Of a DNA stretch of 17,266 bases, positions 1 to 6,770 are shown in pieces. The notes below the pieces were generated by a model. It was not told the origin of the DNA and ran no database searches. It saw nothing but the letters and a program-made list of their open reading frames with translations. This stretch comes from Acidobacteriota bacterium. GTDB lineage: Bacteria; Acidobacteriota; Blastocatellia; Pyrinomonadales; Pyrinomonadaceae. The stretch covers positions 1-17,266 of the forward strand of contig QHXL01000048.1 of the NCBI GenBank assembly GCA_003222935.1, read 5' to 3'. Both the position numbers and the translations under genes were made by a program. Positions within the stretch are counted from its first letter, which is position 1, and every line of letters starts with the position of its first letter.

Positions 1-2
1 TC

Positions 3-1853
3 TACCTCGTCTCGAAGATTTACGGATTCAAACGAACTATTGACGATGTCCAATCCCATTCCGCGATGCCGATACACTGGGTTGTAGCTGAGGGACGGAG
101 CAAGGTTTGGCATCAGATGGGTGACGCCATTCCGAATGCTTGGAAGTTTCAAATGTTTCCAGGACTGTTCGCGTTGCTTTTTCCGTTTGCCGAGTTCCTA
201 TTTGCGACTCCCGCGCCATATGCTTTGGGCTACGCAGAAAAAGTTAGAGCCCGCTTGACCAGAAGCCTGGACCTCCTGGCTGTGCTTCTCTTTCCCTTAA
301 CTCTCATCTCACTCGGTTTCACTAATAGTTATTCGCCAGTTTCGGTCTACTTCCACTATCTGCCACCTGAGCGAGTGCTAATGATGCTCGTTCTGGTTGT
401 TATCGTGAGGATGTGTATTGCGTTTCCACGGTTCTTCCGTCAAAACGAATCAGCAAACCTGATCAAAATGCTGCGCACCCGCGACGATGCGTTCTGGATT
501 TCTTTGGTGCTGATCGTAATTGGTTTCTCTTATTCACTTGGTTGGAACTTCATTCTGTATCGAGTCCTCTACGACTTCATGCCTGGATTTAAAAGTATCC
601 GCGCTCCGATGCGCGGCTCGATGTTCGCTTATTTGGGTTTGTCGATCCTGTCCGGCCTGGGTGTAAAACGACTGGCAGAACTGGTGGTTAGTAATCGCCC
701 GAGAATACCTGAAGGCATTGTGTATGCGATTTGTTGTTTGCTTTTGCTGCTGGAGTTGAACGGCGCACCTCTTTACTTCATTAGAGGAGCAGTCAATCCT
801 GACTCCGTGACGCTTCGGCTAAAAGAAACTTCAATGAATGGCGGGATCACTTATTTTCCAGCAAACCGAGAAGTTAATCAGCGTTACATGTTGCGCGCCG
901 CTGATCATGCGAAGCCACTCATTCTTGGTACTTCGCGATTTAGCCCGCCTTATGTAGATCAAATAGAGCAGATGACGGCCGCCGGTAAGATTCCTTTCGA
1001 ATTGATGGATCTGTTGGAACAGATTCCCGCTTCGTACCTCGTTGTTGCCAATGGCTTAATCGAAGATCAGCGAAAGGCTGATTACGAATTTTTTTTGGGA
1101 AGGGCCGTGGCAGCTGGACGGCTCCGTTTTATTAATCGTTTCGATGAGGGTAACGACTTGTACGCGGTTACCAAAATCGAACCGTCGGCGAGGAGCGAAG
1201 CTCCGTTGCCTCCTGGTCTGTCGATTCGAGATTGGGCCAACAAGCTTCATGCCAACCCGATGGCGATCATGGAACAACCGATCGTTTGGGGCCAGCGCCT
1301 CTACCGGCTTCATGTTGCCAGTTACGGTGCTATGCCTCGTTACAAAGATTTCTTGCCGGATCTGGAGAAGCTTGGTCGAGGTGTTGTCGTAGGATCTGAA
1401 GAACAAGAGGCGCGATTCGCGGAGAACTTCAATCAGTTCCTGCACGAGTGGATGAAACGAGAGGGTTTCATGAAGTCAGCAGGTAACGATAGTGAACAGT
1501 TTGTAGATCAGTTGCTGAAGAACTCTGGCGTCAGAATTGAGCCAGATGCAAGATTACAATTAATCACAGAGCTCTCAAGCGGCGGAAAAAGTCGTGCAGA
1601 CTTGTTAACGATGATTGTCGACGACCCACAGTTTATTAACAAAGAAGAGTTTCCCTCACTGGTGGTATTGCATTACTTCGCTTACCTTCGTCGCAATCCT
1701 GAAGATCCACCTGATGGTGACCTGCGTGGATTCAACTTTTGGGTTGAGGATCTCGAGCGCAATCACGATCCATCGAAAATAGCTGTTGCATTCCAGAAAT
1801 CGGGCGAGTATTTACACTTGCAAGAGAAACATGATGCTGAACGACAACAGTGA
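3..1853 (+). CDS. Multi-pass membrane protein with C-terminal DUF4214-like module (5' end outside window)
   Basis: The reading frame is open from the first base, so this is the C-terminal part of a longer protein; the ATG at 66 lies in mid-protein (in-frame codons before it read YLVSKIYGF). Hydrophobic segments lie at about 95-190, 270-330, 370-420, 500-560, 630-660 and 715-765. A 'PGFKSIRAPMRGSMF' stretch at about 582-626 resembles the loop of YfhO-like or GT-C-like membrane proteins found in polysaccharide clusters. A soluble part follows, ending in 'ASYLVVANG', which is typical of the periplasmic domain of such proteins. From about 1287 to 1829 the sequence matches the second half of DUF4214 (GRGVVVG, FVDQLL, YFAYLRR, GFNFWVEDL). 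The same motifs end the secreted protein at 13356-16151. The catalytic role is unknown because the N-terminus is missing; a transferase or flippase-like role in glycan assembly is inference. It overlaps the next gene by 23 nt, suggesting translational coupling. Confidence 0.85.
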   Translation, partial: YLVSKIYGFKRTIDDVQSHSAMPIHWVVAEGRSKVWHQMGDAIPNAWKFQMFPGLFALLFPFAEFLFATPAPYALGYAEKVRARLTRSLDLLAVLLFPLTLISLGFTNSYSPVSVYFHYLPPERVLMMLVLVVIVRMCIAFPRFFRQNESANLIKMLRTRDDAFWISLVLIVIGFSYSLGWNFILYRVLYDFMPGFKSIRAPMRGSMFAYLGLSILSGLGVKRLAELVVSNRPRIPEGIVYAICCLLLLLELNGAPLYFIRGAVNPDSVTLRLKETSMNGGITYFPANREVNQRYMLRAADHAKPLILGTSRFSPPYVDQIEQMTAAGKIPFELMDLLEQIPASYLVVANGLIEDQRKADYEFFLGRAVAAGRLRFINRFDEGNDLYAVTKIEPSARSEAPLPPGLSIRDWANKLHANPMAIMEQPIVWGQRLYRLHVASYGAMPRYKDFLPDLEKLGRGVVVGSEEQEARFAENFNQFLHEWMKREGFMKSAGNDSEQFVDQLLKNSGVRIEPDARLQLITELSSGGKSRADLLTMIVDDPQFINKEEFPSLVVLHYFAYLRRNPEDPPDGDLRGFNFWVEDLERNHDPSKIAVAFQKSGEYLHLQEKHDAERQQ

Positions 1854-2649
1854 CAAGGGCTGGAAATCACTGTCTGTAGTTATCCCGGTCTATAACGAAG
1901 CGGACACTCTTATGGAGGTGGTTCGCAAGGTCGTCGCGCTTCCCGGGTTGCTCGAGGTGGTAATCGTTGATGATTGCTCAACTGACGACACACCCAATGT
2001 CATTCAACAACTCGCCGAAATGTCCGCTCAAGTTAAAACTTTTCGCCATGCAAAAAATTCGGGGAAAACTGCTGCACTAAAAACCGGATTTGGTTTGACC
2101 CTTGGTGAAGTTGTAATTGTGCAGGATGCGGATCTCGAGTACTCGCCGACCGACATTCCGGAAATCATTCGTCCAATTATTGACGGACACGCCGACGTTG
2201 TTTATGGCTCACGCTTCCTCGTTCGGCGCGCAACTCGAGTGCTCTATTTCTACCACTATCTCGCGAACAAACTGCTGACGTTCTTATCAAACGCCTTGAC
2301 GAATCTGAACATGACCGACATTGAAACTGGATACAAAGCATTTCGCGGCGAGATCATTCGAAATATGATTATCGTCTCTTCAGGCTTTGGTTTCGAAGTC
2401 GAGGTTACTGCGAAGGTCGCAAAGTTGGAGTGTGCGGTCTATGAAGTGCCGATTAGTTACTACGGTCGCACGTACGAAGAGGGTAAAAAGATCGGGCTGC
2501 TGGATGGAGTGATGGCGCTCTGGTTGATTTTTCGCTTCAACCTGTTTTGCAGCTTGCGCTCATCATTTCGTGAAGTGCCGCAACTTGAGCGAAGACCGCT
2601 GCGAAATGCTGACTCTGTTGCAGGTGTTACCTTACCGCCCGTAGTTTAA
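1831..2649 (+). CDS. GT2 family glycosyltransferase (polyprenyl-phosphate sugar transferase-like)
   Basis: This is a 272-residue cytosolic glycosyltransferase of the GT-A fold, probably moving a sugar from a nucleotide donor to a polyprenyl phosphate or glycan. The N-terminus has the family pattern LSVVIPVYNE, then VVIVDDCSTDDT with Asp47 and Asp48, then QDADLEY, whose DAD (99-101) is the metal-binding DXD-type motif. A conserved 'DIETGYKAFR' segment follows. There is no clear C-terminal membrane pair, which resembles soluble DPM1-type enzymes. I chose the ATG at 1831, since AAGAGA lies a few bases upstream and the GT-A fold starts soon after; ATG at 1834 is an alternative. An upstream ATG at 1786 would only add residues without family character. 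The gene overlaps the 3' end of the membrane-protein gene. The family call is firm, but the substrate cannot be read from the sequence. Confidence 0.9.
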   Translation: MMLNDNSDKGWKSLSVVIPVYNEADTLMEVVRKVVALPGLLEVVIVDDCSTDDTPNVIQQLAEMSAQVKTFRHAKNSGKTAALKTGFGLTLGEVVIVQDADLEYSPTDIPEIIRPIIDGHADVVYGSRFLVRRATRVLYFYHYLANKLLTFLSNALTNLNMTDIETGYKAFRGEIIRNMIIVSSGFGFEVEVTAKVAKLECAVYEVPISYYGRTYEEGKKIGLLDGVMALWLIFRFNLFCSLRSSFREVPQLERRPLRNADSVAGVTLPPVV

Positions 2650-2682
2650 TCATCCGCTATTTGGTACTGACTCAATTTTGAA

Positions 2683-2783
2683 TCTCTGTGCTTCCTCTGT
2701 GCATTCTGTGTCTCTGTGGTTGAGTAAGTTCCTGGAATCGATTTCACCACAGAGACACAGAGTGCACAGAGGAAGCACAGAGA
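2683..2783. repeat. 38-bp inverted repeat between convergent genes, CACAGAG family
   Basis: The arms 2683-2720 and 2746-2783 are reverse complements with one mismatch (T/C in the middle), around a 25-nt loop. The arms are built from the short unit CTCTGTG(T/C). The element sits 33 nt after the stop of the plus-strand GT2 and 37 nt after the stop of the minus-strand GT2, so it could end transcription from both sides, although no clean T-run follows either arm. I recall similar CACAGAG-rich palindromes from many environmental bacterial genomes, where their translation creates spurious 'HRVHRG' proteins. A degenerate pair of the same family flanks the element at 3813-4186. Confidence 0.9.
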
Positions 2784-2820
2784 AAATTCAAACAAGCGCA
2801 CCACACGCGATTAGTTCTTG

Positions 2821-3756
2821 CTACTTGGGGGACTCGTGGATGTCGAGCACGATTGCTTGCAGGATTAATTGAAAGCCGAGAATTAGCGGCAGCACCGAAA
2901 GCATCACCGTGCCCGTTGTTGCGACGTGCTGAGTGAGAATACTCAAGACCCAGTGATACGCACCGAAGGCCACACCCCAACCAACTAAGAGCATTCCCAA
3001 AAACAAAAACAGGGCGATCGGCGAGAAGTCGCGCAACACGTACTTCTGGTAGATACGTCGCCAGAAGCGTGGAATAAAAAGAATCGGAAAAGTAATGCCG
3101 GCTCTAAATGGACTAAGTTCAGACTGTTCACCCTGGTAACGGGCCGGGATAGCAACATCACGCACGCGCGCATTCAGTAAATTCAGGGCAATGAGCATGT
3201 CGTTTTCAAAGAAGTAGCGTTTGTGAATGCTCCGCAAATCGAGTTTCCGCAGGGTCTCGGTTCGTATTGCCGTATAGCCGTTTTGTGGATCAAAGATGTG
3301 CCAGTACCCCGACGCTGCTTTGTTAACGAAAGTGAGAACAATATTGCCGAAGAGGCGGTGACGGGGCATCGACTGAAGTGAGTCTCCCGCGAGGAAACGA
3401 TTGCCTTTAGCGTAGTCGTAGCCGAGGTCAGTGAGCGAATCGAGCAGTTGGCCCAGGTGGTCGGGAGACATCTGACCGTCGCCATCCATCTTCACCGCTA
3501 TGTCGGCCTTAAGTTCCAGCGACTTCGAGTAGCCAAGCATTGTTGCCCCGCCAACTCCCAGGTTCTTCTCGGTGTTAAGCACGATCACGCGACTGTCGAT
3601 CGCGTCTTTTAATGTCGCTTGAGTCTCATCGGAACTGAAATCGTCGACGACAATGATGTGGTCAACGAACTGAGGCAGGCCGGTAACTACACCGCCAATG
3701 TGTCGCGCTTCGTTGTGAGCGGGCACTACAACTGCGATGCGTTGGTTTTTATACAT
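2821..3756 (-). CDS. GT2 family glycosyltransferase with two C-terminal membrane segments
   Basis: This 311-residue protein has a GT-A domain at about 5-235: IAVVVPAHNE near the N-terminus, IIVVDDFSSDET with Asp38 and Asp39, and KMDGDGQM with DGD at 91-93 as the metal-binding motif. 'FDPQNGYTAIR' is the usual acceptor-side segment. Two hydrophobic stretches at about 240-265 and 280-303 would anchor it in the inner membrane, as in DPM1/GtrB-like enzymes that charge polyprenyl phosphate with a sugar for later use outside the cytosol by GT-C enzymes. A GT-C-like membrane protein lies just upstream (4203-6308), so the two could form a donor-maker and transferase pair; that pairing is inference. 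No strong ribosome site precedes the ATG. Its 3' end faces the plus-strand GT2 gene. Confidence 0.9.
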   Translation of the reverse strand: MYKNQRIAVVVPAHNEARHIGGVVTGLPQFVDHIIVVDDFSSDETQATLKDAIDSRVIVLNTEKNLGVGGATMLGYSKSLELKADIAVKMDGDGQMSPDHLGQLLDSLTDLGYDYAKGNRFLAGDSLQSMPRHRLFGNIVLTFVNKAASGYWHIFDPQNGYTAIRTETLRKLDLRSIHKRYFFENDMLIALNLLNARVRDVAIPARYQGEQSELSPFRAGITFPILFIPRFWRRIYQKYVLRDFSPIALFLFLGMLLVGWGVAFGAYHWVLSILTQHVATTGTVMLSVLPLILGFQLILQAIVLDIHESPK

Positions 3757-3812
3757 GCAGGTTTTGGTCAGCGCAGTTTATTTGCAGCTTCTCCCATGAG
3801 CAAGAAAATTCA

Positions 3813-4186
3813 TTTCTCTCTGCGCATTCTCGGTGACTCTGTGTCTTCTTAGAAACTCGATCGTTAGGTAGCGTCGGGAGTCGGTCTTCACTCCGGTAGG
3901 AGTGGCATGTTTATAGTGAGACCATCGCTGTCCCGAGGCGCGGTTCGGCGGGCCGGAGCGCAACTAGTTCTTAACCACTCAACTTCGTTCCGGCCCGCCG
4001 AACCGCGCCCGAGGCTTGTGCTCGATCAGTGCTATAGACATGTCACTCCTACCGGAGTGAACCGGCTTTGAAAGTTTCATCTCGTTATATGCCTGCCTCA
4101 AGCCAAGCGGGGCAGCTTGTGCCTGATAAAGGACATCTTCCGCTTTAGCTACAGAGGCTCAGAGCCACCGAGTCAGCACAGAGAAA
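3813..4186. repeat. Three-layer nested palindrome filling a gene-free gap
   Basis: The 446-nt gap between the GT-C-like gene and the membrane GT2 gene holds no credible ORF and is mostly a nested inverted repeat. Outer layer: a degenerate CACAGAG-type pair, 3813-3848 with 4151-4186. Middle layer: 3882-3916 with 4032-4064, sharing the core CACTCCGGTAGGAGTG, which is itself a short palindrome; the arms differ by a 2-nt insertion and two substitutions. Inner layer: about 3938-3960 with 3986-4009, sharing 20 GC-rich bases centred on GGTTCGGCGGGCCGG. The outer right arm ends 16 nt from the stop of the gene at 4203. The stretch from about 4085 to 4145 has no partner that I could see. Confidence 0.85.
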
Positions 4187-4202
4187 AACACGAAGTGATT
4201 TT

Positions 4203-6308
4203 TTAAGGCTCGATGATTATCTCAATCACTAACGGTTTGTCGGCAAACGAATTCACGCGACCCTGGACCAAATCAACTTGCAGAGTGTACTTGCCTGCCA
4301 CAGAGGGTGCACTCAGTGAAAGAGGCAGAATCGTAGACTCACCGGGCGCAAGATCATAAGGAAGAGTTACGTCGCCGCTCATTCTCGGCTTGTTGTCTTT
4401 GAGCCAACGAGCAGTAATTGCTAGCTGATGTTCACCCTTTTCAGCTCCAAGTGATGGCCAAACAACGCCGCTCCTGTTTGTCGTCCGAACAAAGAGCGTC
4501 AGGGTTCGATCATGTTTGAAGGTACGGGGCGCGTCTGGTGCTTCTAATGTTGCGTGGATAATATTTTCCGCAAGTGGTCCTTTGGCAGTAGTTCGTTCCG
4601 GAGTTGAGTAAGTTGTTTCGTCCTTAACGACCTGAAACAAGTAAGTTGGCACGATGTCTTCAGGCGAGAAGAATGGCAGATCAAATTCCCGAACCTTGCT
4701 CACCTTTAGCCCGGCTCCCCGCAGGGCAAACAGTGAATCGTTGTAGTCAGACTTTATCGCCAAAGACCACAACCTTTTCCCTTGAACCTGCTCCAACGAC
4801 TTTGCTAAAGCTTCGCGGTTAGCCTGGGCCAGCAGTAGTCCGGCGAATCGAACACTAATGCAAGAAGCGCGTTCGTTTAGGAACGGCAAGAGTCCCGAAG
4901 TCTTCACTCCACTGACGATCCATACATCGACTTCATCCAGGGTATTACGATCATCCGGTCTGAGAAGTGTCCGGATTGATTGGTCGGTGAAAAGATACTT
5001 TGTTTCGCGCTGGTATCCTTTGAAGTCGTCGAAGACTGTCGGTCGAATGCTCCACTCTGTTCGCGATACATAAACCGCAGCCATCGTGAGTTGAGCAACC
5101 ATGATAAAGGTCAAGCTGCCGGCCATGATGGAACGCCAATGCGTGCGTGCCGCGTTGGACCAAAGATGTGAGACGAGCGCGATTAGCAGAATTCCCGAGA
5201 GCAACTCAAGGTACAAACCATAGCGGATGTAACCCATCGTCAAACTCCAGGCCCAGGAACCGAACAGCAGGACAAATACCATTGTTCTAATCGGGCCTTC
5301 GAGTTTGCGAACAAAGAACAAGCAGGCAAGGCTGACTACAAACGCCAGTGAGAGTCGTCCGGAATAGACGGGAAGTTCTGATGTCCTGACCGGTTCAAAG
5401 AACATGAGCAAGGGCCAGGCGACGATTTCCCAGATTCCATATCCACCCCAGCGATTGTCCCATCCATTGAAGGGCGGATAGAGCGGCGACTGAAAGACTT
5501 TGTTGTAGAGCGGGAAGATTGGGTTTCCAGTCATTCGGTAAACCCAGACCAGAAAAGGAAAAAAGGGTGCGAAAAAGAGCAGGCTGGAAAATAATCCAGT
5601 TAGAACTACCTCTTTCGTCCTGAAAGGTTTGGTTGTAAAGATCCGCCAGAGCCAGACAATCACAATGGGCATTGCGACAGCGCCGTTGGAAAGTTTTAGG
5701 CCAACTGCCAGACCGAGCAGTAGCGCCACGTGTAGCACCTTTCGTTTCTCGAAAGTATTGGAGTTCAGAGTGAGCCGTGTCGCTTCCAACAACAAAGGCA
5801 GGGCGAGCAGGTCGGGCATGTAATTGTTGATTTCAAAAATCACTTGCTCGGCGCCGACGACAAGCAGGACTGCGGCCGCCCGCAGTTTGTCGTTTGCTAG
5901 GTAAGAGCGCAGGAGTTTGTCGACAACAGTCGCAATCCAAAGGAGTACAAGCAGGTTCACAATGGTTCCCAGACGGTAACCAAAGGCATGCCGAAAAATT
6001 CCCGTGATCATATCGGGAGTGGGATTGAACGGAGCCGCCGTAGGAAAGAATTCGCCGGGCCAGTAGAGATAACCGCGCAACGCGCGCTCCCCGTGGAAGA
6101 GGCGAAGACTCCAGACATCAAACGATGAATCAGGAATCGGGGCGCGCAATAGAAAGGCGAAAAGCAGCGGTGGGCCAACAATGAGCCATAACCAGAGTGA
6201 TGTTCGAGGTTCAGCCGGTTCTTTGTTGAATACGTAAAAGTACCAGATGGCTACGCCCGCACCAATCGTGATCGGCCAGGCCACACTGTTTGGCAGGAAA
6301 TTCGCCAA
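4203..6308 (-). CDS. GT-C-like multi-pass membrane protein with periplasmic Ig-like tail
   Basis: This 701-residue protein is polytopic over about residues 10-420, with many hydrophobic segments. Asp60 and Asp64 follow the second one (PIPDSSFDVWSLRLFHG), where GT-C glycosyltransferases carry their catalytic or metal-binding acids. Residues 420-580 form a soluble, probably periplasmic, region. Residues 581-701 form an Ig-like beta domain (NRSGVVWPSLG, ITARWL, YDLAPGES, GKYTLQVDLVQ). I recall this domain as an appendage on membrane glycosyltransferases and cell-wall enzymes. The only usable start at the 5' end is TTG at 6308; an in-frame stop lies at 6333-6335 and the first in-frame ATG is not until residue 100. 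GTG at 6284 is an alternative. GGAG sits too close to the TTG to be a good ribosome site, so the N-terminus may be shortened by the repeat upstream. A sugar transfer from a lipid donor is likely; the substrate is unknown. Confidence 0.8.
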   Translation of the reverse strand: MANFLPNSVAWPITIGAGVAIWYFYVFNKEPAEPRTSLWLWLIVGPPLLFAFLLRAPIPDSSFDVWSLRLFHGERALRGYLYWPGEFFPTAAPFNPTPDMITGIFRHAFGYRLGTIVNLLVLLWIATVVDKLLRSYLANDKLRAAAVLLVVGAEQVIFEINNYMPDLLALPLLLEATRLTLNSNTFEKRKVLHVALLLGLAVGLKLSNGAVAMPIVIVWLWRIFTTKPFRTKEVVLTGLFSSLLFFAPFFPFLVWVYRMTGNPIFPLYNKVFQSPLYPPFNGWDNRWGGYGIWEIVAWPLLMFFEPVRTSELPVYSGRLSLAFVVSLACLFFVRKLEGPIRTMVFVLLFGSWAWSLTMGYIRYGLYLELLSGILLIALVSHLWSNAARTHWRSIMAGSLTFIMVAQLTMAAVYVSRTEWSIRPTVFDDFKGYQRETKYLFTDQSIRTLLRPDDRNTLDEVDVWIVSGVKTSGLLPFLNERASCISVRFAGLLLAQANREALAKSLEQVQGKRLWSLAIKSDYNDSLFALRGAGLKVSKVREFDLPFFSPEDIVPTYLFQVVKDETTYSTPERTTAKGPLAENIIHATLEAPDAPRTFKHDRTLTLFVRTTNRSGVVWPSLGAEKGEHQLAITARWLKDNKPRMSGDVTLPYDLAPGESTILPLSLSAPSVAGKYTLQVDLVQGRVNSFADKPLVIEIIIEP

Positions 6309-6362
6309 ACTCCAATCGCGATCGAAAGATTTTCAATAGTTGTCCGAGCGTCATCTTCAGCC

Positions 6363-6770
6363 AATGTCCGATATGCTTCAGCTTGTCGTGACTCTCGTTA
6401 GAACCCGTGTGGAGATCTCCTAATCGATCTCACGACAAGCTAAAGAGGCTCTTGTAAAACTCTCATTCTCCCCGTGCTTCAGCTCGGGGTGCGGCAGAGC
6501 TCATACAGTGAAGTAACCGTTTCAACGGTTTGCCGTCTGAGACCGATCTCAGGTACGGGCTCCAGTTCGTTGCCTCGTTTTACCTAGCATTTCGAACCTT
6601 TCATCCTGTCGCGCTTCACGTCAGTGGCCAAGAATGTCAAACCGCTGAAACGGTTCCCTGGATTTAAGCGGCACCTGTAACCCCGAGCTAAAGCGCGGGG
6701 AGAATGAGAGGTTTGCGAGAGGTTCTTAAGCAAAGTTTTGCAAGAGGCTCTCTAAAGCATATCGGACATT
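6363..6770. repeat. Nested inverted-repeat element, about 408 bp, MITE-like in shape
   Basis: The gap 6309-6751 has no credible gene and is dominated by this element. Its ends are a perfect 16-bp inverted pair, AATGTCCGATATGCTT at 6363-6378 and its reverse complement at 6755-6770. Nested inside are a 15-bp perfect pair (6460-6474 with 6696-6710), a pair carrying AGCTCGGGGT (about 6475-6495 with 6674-6694), and a pair carrying AACCGTTTCA (about 6515-6535 with 6635-6660). In the left arm, 6380-6391 and 6430-6441 also form a separate 12-bp perfect hairpin whose loop holds GGAGATCTCC. About 90 nt in the centre (6546-6635) shows no symmetry. There is no transposase and I saw no target-site duplication, so calling it a mobile element is inference; it may instead be a structured repeat. 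Confidence 0.85.

Noticed and set aside
1056..1445. 129-residue minus-strand ORF inside the membrane-protein gene
   Set aside because: The plus-strand frame carries the DUF4214-like motifs; the antisense frame has no family character.
2683..2783. Classic rho-independent terminator
   Set aside because: The stem is far longer than usual and no T-run follows either arm; a bidirectional stop function is possible but not shown.
2678..2980. Short ORFs on both strands across the 2683-2783 repeat
   Set aside because: They are translations of the CACAGAG palindrome (RHRVHRG-type peptides) and shadows of the GT2 gene, a well-known source of spurious proteins.
3778..3963. 61-residue minus-strand ORF in the nested palindrome
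   Set aside because: It translates repeat sequence (TPTGVKT-type peptide) and has no ribosome site or coding character.
2683..6770. CRISPR array from repeated short motifs
   Set aside because: The repeats are inverted and nested, with no regular direct-repeat and spacer pattern and no cas genes.
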